Positions 1-9,252 of a stretch of DNA of 64,000 bases are shown in pieces (position 1 is the stretch's first letter; each line of letters opens with the position of its first letter). The translations under genes were made by a program, and so were the position numbers. The stretch covers positions 62,001 to 126,000 of the forward strand of contig CATNCF010000005.1 of the NCBI GenBank assembly GCA_950097145.1. Direction: 5' to 3'. Source of the DNA: an uncultured Lachnospiraceae bacterium. GTDB lineage: Bacteria > Bacillota > Clostridia > Lachnospirales > Lachnospiraceae. The notes under the pieces are model-generated. The model was not told where the DNA came from. It saw nothing but the letters and a program-made list of their open reading frames with translations, and made no database searches.

Positions 1-1010
1 CGGGAGAGCCTTTGGCTGTTGATCATAAGAATGTTGCCGATGGAGCCGTCATTCAGCAGTACAGAATTTCCCATATAAGTGTCAATAATGTGGGTCAGGA
101 ACGTCAGAATGTATTCTGCCTCGTATTTTTCAAGACCTTCCCGCTCAAATGTTGCGATAACTTCAAATGGACATAGACCTTTGCGGTAACAGCGGTTGGA
201 GGTCATGGCATCATAAACGTCGGCAATGGCAATGACTTTGGCAAAATCAGAAATCTGATGGCCACGGAGCCCGGAAGGATAGCCGCTGCCGTCACAGCGC
301 TCGTGGTGCATCAGGGCGGCTTGTTTGATACGGCGGTCTAAATTTTGGGGAATGAGAAGTTTGGCCCCTTCCTCAGGATGGCGTTTGATTTCAGCAAATT
401 CTTCTTCAGTCAGAGAACTGGGTTTCGTTAAAATCTCAGGACTTATAATGCATTTTCCAAGATCATGGAAAAGTCCGGACAGAGTAAGCACATCCAGATC
501 TTCTTCTGAAAAATGAAGCCATTCACCCAGCATCCGTGCAATCAATGCCACATTGATACTGTGTGCAAAGGTGGAATCGTCAATCTGGCGCATGTTATGC
601 AGCATATCAAACACGGAAAGTGAAGTCAGATGATTACTGTAAAGGCTGCTCACCTGCTGAATCAAACTCTTGGAATCAACAGCAGTATTATGGGTGATAA
701 GGTCATTAATGGAAGATGTAAGAACCTGTGTTTTTTTATTATAATCTACCTTAAATGTGTGAAATTCCTTGCTCTTGCGGACTTTCTGGGAGTAGGTGAC
801 AAATTCTTCTTGTACAGGCGCGTCAGCGCTGGAAGCTTCCTTTGTATCTTCTTGAATATGTACCCAGTCAATGCCATAAAATTCCAGACGTGAGATCTGC
901 TGCGTGGTCAGAAGGGTATGGACGGGAAGGATCATCTGTCCGCTTTTACTATATACAGGCATGGCAGTGACCATACCTGGCAGTAAATCTTTTGTAGCTG
1001 TTTTGTTCAT
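1..1010 (-). CDS. HD-GYP domain protein, probable cyclic-di-GMP phosphodiesterase (3' end outside window)
   Basis: Reading the minus strand from the ATG at 1010 gives an open frame that runs off the window edge after about 336 codons. The second half carries HD-GYP hallmarks: an HDLGK metal-binding motif followed by HHERCDGSGYPSGLRG. Proteins with this domain hydrolyse c-di-GMP in the cytoplasm. The N-terminal ~100 residues (DLLPGMVTAMPVYS onward) match the short region often found before the domain in Firmicutes. A purine-rich ribosome site (AAAGGGGAAG) lies just upstream. The gene diverges from the fatty acid operon. No membrane segment is seen in the visible part. The fold assignment is strong; activity is inferred from the family. 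Confidence 0.9.
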   Translation of the reverse strand, partial: MNKTATKDLLPGMVTAMPVYSKSGQMILPVHTLLTTQQISRLEFYGIDWVHIQEDTKEASSADAPVQEEFVTYSQKVRKSKEFHTFKVDYNKKTQVLTSSINDLITHNTAVDSKSLIQQVSSLYSNHLTSLSVFDMLHNMRQIDDSTFAHSINVALIARMLGEWLHFSEEDLDVLTLSGLFHDLGKCIISPEILTKPSSLTEEEFAEIKRHPEEGAKLLIPQNLDRRIKQAALMHHERCDGSGYPSGLRGHQISDFAKVIAIADVYDAMTSNRCYRKGLCPFEVIATFEREGLEKYEAEYILTFLTHIIDTYMGNSVLLNDGSIGNILMINSQRLS

Positions 1011-1087
1011 AGTAGCTTCCCCTTTCTTTCTATAAATTGTACTAACTATAGAATATCATACATGGGGAAAAATTTCTACTGTTTTTA

Positions 1088-1116
1088 TTGACAAGGATGG
1101 TTCCTTGTGATATATT
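1088..1116 (+). promoter_or_regulatory. Sigma-A type promoter of the fatty acid operon
   Basis: TTGACA (1088-1093), a 17-nt spacer and TATATT (1111-1116), with TG at 1108-1109 giving an extended -10. It sits about 45 nt before acpP. The spacer contains a perfect 7-bp inverted repeat, ACAAGGA (1091-1097) and TCCTTGT (1102-1108). Confidence 0.8.
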
Positions 1117-1130
1117 TTGAATATCAAAAT
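1114..1130 (+). promoter_or_regulatory. FabT/FabR-like operator palindrome
   Basis: ATTTTGA-ATA-TCAAAAT is a perfect palindrome with 7-bp arms. It overlaps the -10 box and the expected transcription start of the acpP promoter. The TTTGA-N3-TCAAA core resembles sites of MarR-family fatty acid synthesis repressors (FabT in lactic acid bacteria, FabR in Clostridia). No such regulator is encoded in the window, so the binding protein is inferred. Confidence 0.6.
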
Positions 1131-1158
1131 ATTTGAGATTAAAAAGGAGATCAGAGAT

Positions 1159-1389
1159 ATGTTAGAAAGAATGAGTGAAATTATTGCAGAACAGTTAAGT
1201 ACAGAGGCAGAAGGCATTACATTGGAGACTTCTTTTAAAGAAGATTTGGGAGCAGATTCTCTGGATTTATTTGAGCTGGTTATGGCTTTGGAAGATGAAT
1301 ATTCGGTGGAAATTCCTTCAGAAGACTTGGAAAAACTGGCTACGGTCGGTGATGTGGTAAATTATTTAAAAGAAAAAGGTGTGGAATAA
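1159..1389 (+). CDS. acpP: Acyl carrier protein
   Basis: A 76-residue acidic protein carrying growing acyl chains on a phosphopantetheine arm for type II fatty acid synthesis. The attachment motif [15 protein letters not shown] is present, with Ser34 the predicted modified residue. The ATG at 1159 is chosen because AAAAAGGAGA lies 8 nt upstream and because an upstream in-frame start at 1117 would lie inside the promoter/operator. It is the first gene of the fab operon, where fabH or a MarR-type regulator often stands in related genomes; neither is present here. Ends 3 nt before fabK. Confidence 0.95.
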   Translation: MLERMSEIIAEQLSTEAEGITLETSFKEDLGADSLDLFELVMALEDEYSVEIPSEDLEKLATVGDVVNYLKEKGVE

Positions 1390-1392
1390 TAG

Positions 1393-2319
1393 ATGAAGAC
1401 AAAGATTACGGAACTGTTACAGATAGACGCGCCCATCATTCAGGGAGGCATGGCGTGGGTGGCGGAACATCATCTTGCCGCGGCAGTGTCAGCAGCAGGC
1501 GGGCTGGGAATTATCGGCGCTGCCAATGCTCCGGCAGACTGGGTACGGGGGGAAATCCGTATGGCGCGGGAGATTACCAGTAATCCTATCGGAGTGAATG
1601 TGATGCTGTTAAGCCCTTATGCAGATGAAGTGGCTCAGGTATTGGTGGATGAAAAGGTGCCAGTGATTACCACTGGCGCGGGAAATCCTGGAAAATATAT
1701 GGAAATGTGGAAATCAGCAGGCAGTAAAGTGATTCCAGTTGTGGCCAGCGTTGCTTTGGCAAGGATGATGGAACGCGGAGGAGCGGACGCCGTCATTGCA
1801 GAGGGAACAGAGTCGGGCGGACACATTGGATCGGCAACGACTATGACACTGGTACCACAGGTCAGAGATGCTGTGCAGGTGCCGGTGATTGCAGCCGGAG
1901 GAATCGGCGACGGCAGAGGAATGGCAGCGGCTTTTATGCTTGGAGCAGACGCGGTACAGTTGGGTACCAGATTTGTGGTGGCGAAAGAATCTATCTGCCA
2001 TGGAAATTATAAGGAACGTATTTTGAAAGCAAAGGATATCGATTCGGCAGTTACAGGAAGAAGCCATGGCCATCCTATTCGCCAATTACGCAATCAGATG
2101 ACAAAAGAATATTTAAAGAAGGAGCAGGAAGGCGTTCCCTTTGAAGAATTAGAGCTTCTGACGGTAGGAGCGCTTCGAAACGCTGTGATCGACGGCGATG
2201 TTAAGAATGGCACCGTTATGGCGGGACAGATCGCTGGTTTGATCAAAAAAGAACAGACCTGTCAGGAGATTATAGAAGAGATCATGCGGGAAGCCACAGC
2301 TTTATTACAAGGAGTGTAA
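1393..2319 (+). CDS. fabK: Enoyl-ACP reductase II (FMN-dependent FabK)
   Basis: 308-residue TIM-barrel flavoprotein of the nitronate monooxygenase/FabK family that reduces enoyl-ACP in the last step of each elongation cycle. Visible motifs are IIQGGMAW near residues 15-22, EGTESGGHIG around His144, and the flavin phosphate-binding IAAGGIGDGRG near 167-177. Placement between acpP and fabD is the standard FabK arrangement, which favours enoyl reductase over nitronate oxidation. FabK-type enzymes resist triclosan. No FabI or FabL is seen in the operon, so this is probably the main enoyl reductase. Confidence 0.93.
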   Translation: MKTKITELLQIDAPIIQGGMAWVAEHHLAAAVSAAGGLGIIGAANAPADWVRGEIRMAREITSNPIGVNVMLLSPYADEVAQVLVDEKVPVITTGAGNPGKYMEMWKSAGSKVIPVVASVALARMMERGGADAVIAEGTESGGHIGSATTMTLVPQVRDAVQVPVIAAGGIGDGRGMAAAFMLGADAVQLGTRFVVAKESICHGNYKERILKAKDIDSAVTGRSHGHPIRQLRNQMTKEYLKKEQEGVPFEELELLTVGALRNAVIDGDVKNGTVMAGQIAGLIKKEQTCQEIIEEIMREATALLQGV

Positions 2320-2320
2320 A

Positions 2321-3238
2321 ATGAGTAAGATAGCATTTATGTTCCCAGGCCAGGGAGCCCAGTATACAGGAATGGGAAGAGATTTTTATGAAAAGTTTGA
2401 TCGTGCCAAAGAAGTATTTGCCATTGCAGACAAGGTATCTGGCATGTCTATGGAAGAATTGATTTTTCGGGAAAATGAAAAACTGCATATTACCAAGTAT
2501 ACCCAGGTGGCAATGCTCACAGTGGAGCTCGCTATTTGGAAAGTGTTGAAAGAACATGGAGTCGTTTCTTCTGTTCATGCAGGGCTGAGCCTTGGGGAGT
2601 ATGCGGCGCTGGCTGCTTCCGGTGGCCTTTCTGTGCATGACGCGTTGAAATTGGTGACAAAACGCGGACTGTATATGCAGGAAGCAGTGCCAGAGGGTGG
2701 TGCAATGACTGCAGTGATGGGATTGGATAATGCAAAGATAGAAGAAATCTGTGAGAAAACAGAAGGGATTGTATCAATTGCCAATTATAACTGTCCCGGA
2801 CAGACTGTTATCAGCGGGGAAGCGTCAGCAGTAACTGCGGCGACAGAGGCAATGAAAGAAGCAGGAGCCAAACGGTGTGTTCCGCTTAAGGTCAGCGGTC
2901 CTTTTCATTCTAAGATGCTGGAAGGCGCTGGCAAAAAGCTTGCAGAGGCTCTTACAAATATGGAAATTGGAGAGATTGCCGTACCTTACATATCCAATGT
3001 GACAGCGGAATATGTAACAGACAGAGAAAATGTTAAGGAGCTGCTGGAACGCCAGGTATCATCTTCTGTGCGCTGGCAGCAGAGCGTGGAACGGATGCTG
3101 GAAGACGGTGTGGATACTTTTATTGAGATCGGTCCCAAAAAGACTTTATGTGGATTTATGAAAAAGATTGCTCCTACGGCACAGTGCCGCCATGTGGAGA
3201 CTGTAGAGGATATGGAAGAATTGTTAAAGGGATTATGA
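2321..3238 (+). CDS. fabD: Malonyl-CoA:ACP transacylase
   Basis: 305 residues, normal for FabD. It moves malonyl groups from CoA to ACP. The N-terminal GQGAQ motif (residues 10-14), the nucleophile elbow GLSLGEY with Ser90, and the catalytic His196 in SGPFHSKML are all present. It begins one base after the fabK stop with the ribosome site AAGGAG inside the fabK end, so the two genes are probably translationally coupled. Confidence 0.95.
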   Translation: MSKIAFMFPGQGAQYTGMGRDFYEKFDRAKEVFAIADKVSGMSMEELIFRENEKLHITKYTQVAMLTVELAIWKVLKEHGVVSSVHAGLSLGEYAALAASGGLSVHDALKLVTKRGLYMQEAVPEGGAMTAVMGLDNAKIEEICEKTEGIVSIANYNCPGQTVISGEASAVTAATEAMKEAGAKRCVPLKVSGPFHSKMLEGAGKKLAEALTNMEIGEIAVPYISNVTAEYVTDRENVKELLERQVSSSVRWQQSVERMLEDGVDTFIEIGPKKTLCGFMKKIAPTAQCRHVETVEDMEELLKGL

Positions 3239-3253
3239 TAATCGGAGGAATAT

Positions 3254-3997
3254 ATGGGATTAGATGGAAAGACAGCATTAGTCACCGGGGCATCCAGAGG
3301 AATCGGCAGAGCCATTGCTAAGGCTCTGGCTGCCCGGGGAGCCGCGGTGATTGTTAATTATAATGGTTCAAAAGAAGCAGCGAGCGAGGTGGTTTCTGAA
3401 ATTGAGGCAGCAGGAGGGAATGCCATAAGTCTTGGCTGCAGTGTGGCAGACCAAGAAGCAGTGGAGTCCATGATGAAGGAAATTATTTCTAAATATAAGC
3501 GTTTGGATATTTTGGTAAATAATGCCGGAATTACCCGGGATAATTTGATTTTGAAAATGAAGGAAGAAGATTTTGACGCAGTGCTGAATACAAATCTGAA
3601 AGGAGTGTTCCATACCTGTAGATATGCGGCGCGCCAGATGTTAAAACAGAAAGCAGGATGCATTGTTAATATTTCTTCTATTTCTGGCGTTATGGGAAAT
3701 GCAGGGCAGACCAATTATGCCGCTTCTAAAGCAGGTGTGATAGGATTTACAAAGTCCCTGGCAAGAGAGCTTGCATCCAGGGAAATCCGTGTCAATGCTG
3801 TTGCGCCGGGGTTTGTTGAGACAGAAATGACAGAAAAGCTGCCGGAATCTGCGGTAGAGGCAGGAAAAAGGCAGATTCCATTCGGCAGGTTTGGGAAAGC
3901 AGAAGAAGTGGCAAAAGCAGTCTGCTTTTTGGCTTCTGAGGATGCATCTTATATTACCGGACAGGTGCTTCATGTAGACGGCGGTATGGGAATGTAA
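3254..3997 (+). CDS. fabG: 3-oxoacyl-ACP reductase
   Basis: 247-residue short-chain dehydrogenase that reduces 3-ketoacyl-ACP with NADPH. The cofactor motif TGASRGIG (11-18), NNAG (89-92), and the catalytic Ser142, Tyr155 and Lys159 (YAASK) are visible. The C-terminus ends with the family-typical GQVLHVDGG. GGAGGA precedes the ATG. Confidence 0.96.
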   Translation: MGLDGKTALVTGASRGIGRAIAKALAARGAAVIVNYNGSKEAASEVVSEIEAAGGNAISLGCSVADQEAVESMMKEIISKYKRLDILVNNAGITRDNLILKMKEEDFDAVLNTNLKGVFHTCRYAARQMLKQKAGCIVNISSISGVMGNAGQTNYAASKAGVIGFTKSLARELASREIRVNAVAPGFVETEMTEKLPESAVEAGKRQIPFGRFGKAEEVAKAVCFLASEDASYITGQVLHVDGGMGM

Positions 3998-4010
3998 AAA
4001 GGAGGATTGT

Positions 4011-5246
4011 ATGAAGAGAGTTGTTGTGACTGGTATGGGCGCCATTACTCCCATTGGATTAAATACAGAAGAATTCTGGAATAGCCTGAAGGCTGGGAAA
4101 ACAGGATTTGGAGAGATTACCCAGTTTGATACCACAGATTTTAAAGTGAAAGTGGCGGCAAGTGTCAAAGGATTTGATGGGAAAAATTATATGGACCCAA
4201 AATCAGCAAAGCGCATGGAATTGTTCTGCCAGTATGCAGTAGCAGCGTCGAAGGAGGCATTGGAACAGTCTGGAATTGATATGGAAAAAGAAGATCCGTA
4301 CCGAGTAGGCTGTGCGATAGGCTCTGGCGTGGGAAGCCTGCAGGCTATGGAACGGGAACATAAGAAACTTTTGGACAGAGGTCCAGGCAGAATCAATCCG
4401 CTTCTGGTGCCGTTAATGATTACCAATATGGCAGCCGGAAATGTTTCTATCCAGTTTGGGCTAAAAGGAAAGAGCATCAATGTGGTGACGGCATGCGCAA
4501 CAGGGACACATTCCATTGGAGAAGCGTTCCGAACTATTCAAATAGGGGATGCTGATGTGATGGTGGCAGGCGGAACGGAGAGTTCCATCACCCCCATTGG
4601 AATTGGGGGATTTACAGCTTTGACAGCTTTATCATCTAACAATGATCCAGAACGCTGTTCCATTCCATTTGACAAGGACCGCAGTGGCTTTGTTATGGGA
4701 GAAGGTGCGGGAGCAGTGGTTTTAGAGGAACTGGAGCATGCCAGGAAACGCGGAGCGAAGATTTTAGCAGAAGTGGCAGGATATGGAGCCACCAGTGATG
4801 CGTTCCATATTACTTCTCCGGCAGAGGATGGCATGGGTGCGGCTATGGCAATGAAAAATGCTGTAAGAGATGCAGGCGCAGCTTTGGAAGATGTGGAATA
4901 TATTAATGCCCATGGAACCAGTACCCATCATAACGATCTCTTTGAGACCAGAGCAATCAAACTTGCCTTTGGCAGACATGCTTATGATATGAAAATTAAT
5001 TCTACAAAGTCTATGATCGGGCATCTTTTGGGAGCAGCAGGGGCAGTAGAGGCGATTGCATGCATCTTACAGTTAAATCATCATTATATTCATGCCACAG
5101 TTGGGCTGCAGGAATCAGAAGAAGAACTTGACCTGGATTACATGAAGGGACAGGGAATGCATAAAGAATTTAATTATGCTTTAACAAATTCTCTCGGTTT
5201 TGGCGGACACAATGCAAGTCTGCTATTGAAGAAGTTTAAGGAGTAG
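4011..5246 (+). CDS. fabF: 3-oxoacyl-ACP synthase II
   Basis: 411-residue condensing enzyme that extends acyl-ACP with malonyl-ACP. The Cys-His-His triad is visible: Cys162 in TACATGTHS, His301 in NAHGTSTHHND and His338 in SMIGHLLGAAG, with the conserved Lys333 and a C-terminal NSLGFGGHNASL. It is the only elongating ketosynthase here; the initiating FabH is not in this operon. The start is preceded by AAAAAGGAGG. Confidence 0.96.
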   Translation: MKRVVVTGMGAITPIGLNTEEFWNSLKAGKTGFGEITQFDTTDFKVKVAASVKGFDGKNYMDPKSAKRMELFCQYAVAASKEALEQSGIDMEKEDPYRVGCAIGSGVGSLQAMEREHKKLLDRGPGRINPLLVPLMITNMAAGNVSIQFGLKGKSINVVTACATGTHSIGEAFRTIQIGDADVMVAGGTESSITPIGIGGFTALTALSSNNDPERCSIPFDKDRSGFVMGEGAGAVVLEELEHARKRGAKILAEVAGYGATSDAFHITSPAEDGMGAAMAMKNAVRDAGAALEDVEYINAHGTSTHHNDLFETRAIKLAFGRHAYDMKINSTKSMIGHLLGAAGAVEAIACILQLNHHYIHATVGLQESEEELDLDYMKGQGMHKEFNYALTNSLGFGGHNASLLLKKFKE

Positions 5247-5250
5247 CGTT

Positions 5251-5703
5251 ATGGAATTTGAAAATCTTGTAAAATTGATACAGACTGTTTCAGATTCAGA
5301 ACTGACACAATTTTCTTATGAAGAAAATGGGGTGTCTCTGTGTATGAAAAAGGAAAAAAAGCAAAAATTGATTACAGTTGAAAACACGGCAGTGTCACAA
5401 GTTGCTGGAGTGGAGATCAATGGAAGCTGCCTGGAGACGGAAGAAGCAGGAAAAGAGGCTGCTCTGAGTGGAAATGTAGTAAAATCTCCCCTGGTGGGAA
5501 CTTTTTATGCTTCGCCTTCACCCGAAGAGGAACCTTTTGTGAAAGTGGGGGATCCAGTCCGCAAAGGCCAGGTTCTTGCAATAGTGGAGGCTATGAAACT
5601 GATGAATGAAATTGAGAGCGAATATGACGGTGTTGTAGAACAGATTCTGGTATCAAATGAAGATGTGATTGAATTTGGCCAGCCCTTGTTCGTCATCAGT
5701 TAA
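5251..5703 (+). CDS. accB: Biotin carboxyl carrier protein of acetyl-CoA carboxylase
   Basis: 150 residues with a C-terminal biotinyl domain (about 76-150). The biotin acceptor is Lys116 in EAMKLMNE, preceded by the proline-containing thumb-like stretch [10 protein letters not shown]. It ferries carboxyl groups between the biotin carboxylase and the fused carboxyltransferase encoded downstream. The 4-nt gap after fabF implies co-translation. Confidence 0.95.
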   Translation: MEFENLVKLIQTVSDSELTQFSYEENGVSLCMKKEKKQKLITVENTAVSQVAGVEINGSCLETEEAGKEAALSGNVVKSPLVGTFYASPSPEEEPFVKVGDPVRKGQVLAIVEAMKLMNEIESEYDGVVEQILVSNEDVIEFGQPLFVIS

Positions 5704-5719
5704 GACAGGAGGGAATGTA

Positions 5720-6148
5720 ATGTCATTATTAGGAACCAAAGAGATTATGGAGATTATTCCCCACAGACAGCCTTTTCTGCTGTTAGATACCATTGAGGAA
5801 TTAGAACCTGGGAAACGTGCAGTGGGCAAGAAATGCGTAACGTTTAACGAGCCTTTTTTTGCAGGACATTTTCCGGGGGAACCAGTGATGCCGGGAGTCT
5901 TAATTGTGGAAGCGCTTGCCCAGGCAGGTGCGGTTGCGATCTTGAGCAGCCCGGAATTTAAAGGAAAGACCGCTTATTTTGGAGCTATTAACAATGCAAG
6001 GTTTAAGCAGAAGGTAGTTCCGGGGGATGTGCTCTTGTTAGAACTTGAAATTATAAAACAAAAAGGGCCCGTGGGAGTTGGAAAAGCGGTGGCAACCGTA
6101 AATGGGAAAACAGTGGTTACAGCAGAGCTGACGTTTGCCATTGGATGA
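5720..6148 (+). CDS. fabZ: 3-hydroxyacyl-ACP dehydratase
   Basis: 142-residue hot-dog fold dehydratase. HRQPFLLLD at 15-23, the catalytic His50 in [12 protein letters not shown] and Glu64 in VEALAQAG are all present. The start at 5720 is chosen for its ribosome site (ACAGGAGGGA) and family length; an upstream in-frame start overlapping accB is unlikely. It sits between accB and accC, a usual Firmicutes order. Confidence 0.95.
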   Translation: MSLLGTKEIMEIIPHRQPFLLLDTIEELEPGKRAVGKKCVTFNEPFFAGHFPGEPVMPGVLIVEALAQAGAVAILSSPEFKGKTAYFGAINNARFKQKVVPGDVLLLELEIIKQKGPVGVGKAVATVNGKTVVTAELTFAIG

Positions 6149-6184
6149 ACCGTTGCATAAATAAAAGTTAAAGGAGCATTTAAG

Positions 6185-7528
6185 ATGTTTCAAAAAATAT
6201 TGATTGCCAACCGTGGGGAAATCGCAGTGCGTATTATACGCGCCTGCCGGGAAATGGGTATTTTATCTGTGGCTGTTTATTCAGAGGCAGATAAAGAGGC
6301 GCTTCACACGCAGCTTGCAGATGAGGCGGTGTGTATCGGTCCTGCGCAGAGTGCAGAAAGTTATCTGAATATGGAACGGATTATGAGTGCCGCTATCGCC
6401 ACAAAAGCACAGGCAATTCATCCAGGGTTTGGTTTTTTGTCAGAAAATGAACATTTTGCAGATATGTGTGTGAAAAGCGGAATTGCATTTATCGGCCCAT
6501 CTGGTGAATTGATTCGGAAAATGGGAAATAAGTCGCAGGCAAGGGCTACCATGATGCAAGCAGATATTCCGGTGGTTCCTGGAACCAAAGAGCCTGTGTA
6601 TGATGCAGAACGGGGGTTGGAAATTGCAGATGAGATGGGGTATCCAGTCATGATCAAGGCATCTTCTGGAGGCGGCGGAAAAGGCATGCGGATTGCGGCA
6701 AACCATGAAGAATTTGAGAATCATTTTCATTTGGCACAGCAAGAGTCTGTCAATTCTTTTGGCGATAATACTATGTATATAGAGAAATATATTGAGAAGC
6801 CGAGGCATATTGAAATACAGATCCTTGCAGATAAATATGGAAATACCTTATGGCTGGGGGAACGCGACTGCTCTGTTCAGAGACGCCATCAGAAAATGCT
6901 GGAGGAATCTCCTTGTGTGATCATTGATGACGAACTGCGCCAGCGCATGGGGGAGACTGCAGTCCAGGCAGCGAATGCCGTCCATTATGAAAATGCCGGA
7001 ACCATAGAATTTCTTTTAGATAAGAATAAGAATTTTTATTTTATGGAGATGAATACAAGGATTCAAGTGGAACATCCGGTGACAGAGATGGTGACAGGTA
7101 TTGATCTGGTAAAGCAACAAATCCGGATTGCGGCAGGCGAAAAGCTGAAATTTCGCCAGGAGGATATTCAGATGAAAGGGCATGCCATTGAATGCCGTAT
7201 CAACGCTGAAAATCCAGAGAAAAATTTTATGCCCTGCCCGGGAACCATTGAAGATCTCCATTTTCCGGGAGGTAATGGCGTGCGCATTGAGTCTGCTTTG
7301 TACAATGGGTATACCATTCCGGCTTACTATGACTCCATGGTAGCAAAGGTGATTGTCCACGGAGAGGACAGAATAGATGCCATAAGAAAAATGCGCAGCG
7401 CCCTGGGAGAAGTGGTAGTGGATGGCATAACTACAAATCTGGATTTCCAGTATGATATTTTAAACCATCCAGTGTTCTTGTCAGGGGAAATCAATACGCA
7501 CTTTATACCGGATTATTTTGAAAAATAG
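6185..7528 (+). CDS. accC: Acetyl-CoA carboxylase, biotin carboxylase subunit
   Basis: 447-residue ATP-grasp enzyme that carboxylates AccB-bound biotin. The N-terminal domain starts with ILIANRGEIAVRIIRAC, the glycine-rich ATP loop KASSGGGGKGMRIA begins at Lys158, and EMNTRIQVEHPVTE marks the active-site strand. Length and motifs are normal. AAAGGAG precedes the ATG. Confidence 0.96.
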   Translation: MFQKILIANRGEIAVRIIRACREMGILSVAVYSEADKEALHTQLADEAVCIGPAQSAESYLNMERIMSAAIATKAQAIHPGFGFLSENEHFADMCVKSGIAFIGPSGELIRKMGNKSQARATMMQADIPVVPGTKEPVYDAERGLEIADEMGYPVMIKASSGGGGKGMRIAANHEEFENHFHLAQQESVNSFGDNTMYIEKYIEKPRHIEIQILADKYGNTLWLGERDCSVQRRHQKMLEESPCVIIDDELRQRMGETAVQAANAVHYENAGTIEFLLDKNKNFYFMEMNTRIQVEHPVTEMVTGIDLVKQQIRIAAGEKLKFRQEDIQMKGHAIECRINAENPEKNFMPCPGTIEDLHFPGGNGVRIESALYNGYTIPAYYDSMVAKVIVHGEDRIDAIRKMRSALGEVVVDGITTNLDFQYDILNHPVFLSGEINTHFIPDYFEK

Positions 7529-7558
7529 TATGTTTTGTGACAGAAAGTAGGAATGTAA

Positions 7559-9241
7559 ATGCTGAAATTTAAAAAAACCAGTTATATTCCGGTACAGGGC
7601 AAAGAACCTCAGGTGCCGGAAGGCTTATGGATAAAGTGTGATGGCTGTGGAGAGCTGTTGTACAAAGAAGATGTAAGGCAGAATCACTATAGCTGCTATA
7701 AATGTGGAAAATATTTTCGCATAACCACGAAAAAACGCCTGAGAATGATTATAGATAAGGGAAGCTATGAGAAATGGGAGGAAGGGCTGGACAATGAGAA
7801 TCCATTGGACTATCCTGATTACCCGGAGAAAATTACAGCATTAAAGGAACGGCTGGGGATTGACGAGGCTGTTACCTGCGGTATGTGTACGATACATGGA
7901 GAAGAAGCGGTGGTCTGTGTCTGTGACGGCAGATTTCTCATGGGAAGCATGGGATATGTGGTAGGTGAGAAAATTACAAGAGCAGTAGAACGTGCGACAG
8001 AATTAAAGCTTCCATTCATTATCTTTACCTGTTCTGGAGGGGCAAGAATGCAGGAGGGAATGGTTTCTTTGATGCAGATGGCCAAAACTTCGGCTGCGTT
8101 AAAACGTCATTCTAATGCAGGATTGCTGTATGTGTCTGTTTTGACAGATCCTACCACCGGAGGAGTAACAGCAAGTTTTGCTATGCTTGGAGATATCATT
8201 CTTGCAGAACCTGGAGCGCTGGTTGGATTTGCAGGCCCACGAGTGATTGAGCAGACCATACGGCAGAAACTTCCGGAAGGGTTCCAACGTGCGGAATTTC
8301 TTCTGGAACATGGCTTGATTGATGGAATCGTGGAACGGGAGGACTTAAAGGAAACCCTTGCCAAGCTTATTGTTATGCACAGACAGGTGAATCCAAAAGA
8401 AGCATTAATTCCGAACCGGAGAAAAGAGGGCGTTCAAGAGGGTATAAAACGGAGAGAGCAAGTAACGGCATGGGAACGCGTGCGGCGGGCCAGGGCTCAG
8501 GAACGTCCCGGCGCCTTGGAATATATTCAGGAAATATTTACGGATTTTATGGAATTGCATGGAGACCGTCATTTTTCAGATGATGGGGCCGTAGTTGGTG
8601 GAATTGCTTATTTTGACGGTTGTCCAGTCACTGTAATTGGACAGCAGAAAGGGAAAACTACCAAAGAAAACATTACACGGAATTTTGGTATGCCCTCTCC
8701 GGAAGGATACCGGAAGGCATTGCGTCTCATGAAACAGGCAGAAAAATTTCATCGTCCCATCATCTGCTTTGTGGATACTCCAGGTGCATTCTGTGGCATG
8801 GAAGCCGAAGAACGCGGGCAGGGAGAGGCCATTGCAAGAAATTTATTTGAAATGTCAGATTTCACGGTTCCAGTTTTAAGCATTGTGATTGGAGAAGGAG
8901 GCAGTGGAGGAGCCCTTGCCCTTGCGGTTGGAAATGAAGTCTGGATGATGGAAAACGCTACCTATACGATTTTATCGCCAGAAGGTTTTGCTTCCATTTT
9001 GTGGAAGGATTCTTCCAAAGCGCCTTTGGCGGCAGAGCAGATGCGTGTGACTGCAAAAGATTTAAAAGAACTTGGCATTATTGAACGTATCATTTATGAG
9101 CAAGAACCGGCTTCCAGCAAAAATATTGATAGAATAGCGGTGCAGATGGCAGAAGAGATCCGCAGGTTCCTTCACCGGTATCTGCCTATGGAGCCAGAAG
9201 CGCTTGCAGAGCAGCGTTATGAAAGATTTCGAGAGATGTAG
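7559..9241 (+). CDS. accDA: Acetyl-CoA carboxylase carboxyltransferase, fused beta and alpha subunits (AccD-AccA)
   Basis: 560 residues in one frame. Residues ~1-290 are AccD-like with the four-Cys zinc finger (Cys27, Cys30, Cys46, Cys49) and the crotonase-fold segment [15 protein letters not shown]. Residues ~300-560 are AccA-like, with [35 protein letters not shown] and [19 protein letters not shown]. In most bacteria these are two genes; here there is no stop or restart between them. The enzyme transfers carboxyl from biotin to acetyl-CoA, making malonyl-CoA. The fusion is continuous and looks functional. Confidence 0.94.
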   Translation: MLKFKKTSYIPVQGKEPQVPEGLWIKCDGCGELLYKEDVRQNHYSCYKCGKYFRITTKKRLRMIIDKGSYEKWEEGLDNENPLDYPDYPEKITALKERLGIDEAVTCGMCTIHGEEAVVCVCDGRFLMGSMGYVVGEKITRAVERATELKLPFIIFTCSGGARMQEGMVSLMQMAKTSAALKRHSNAGLLYVSVLTDPTTGGVTASFAMLGDIILAEPGALVGFAGPRVIEQTIRQKLPEGFQRAEFLLEHGLIDGIVEREDLKETLAKLIVMHRQVNPKEALIPNRRKEGVQEGIKRREQVTAWERVRRARAQERPGALEYIQEIFTDFMELHGDRHFSDDGAVVGGIAYFDGCPVTVIGQQKGKTTKENITRNFGMPSPEGYRKALRLMKQAEKFHRPIICFVDTPGAFCGMEAEERGQGEAIARNLFEMSDFTVPVLSIVIGEGGSGGALALAVGNEVWMMENATYTILSPEGFASILWKDSSKAPLAAEQMRVTAKDLKELGIIERIIYEQEPASSKNIDRIAVQMAEEIRRFLHRYLPMEPEALAEQRYERFREM

Positions 9242-9252
9242 GAGAAACAGCT

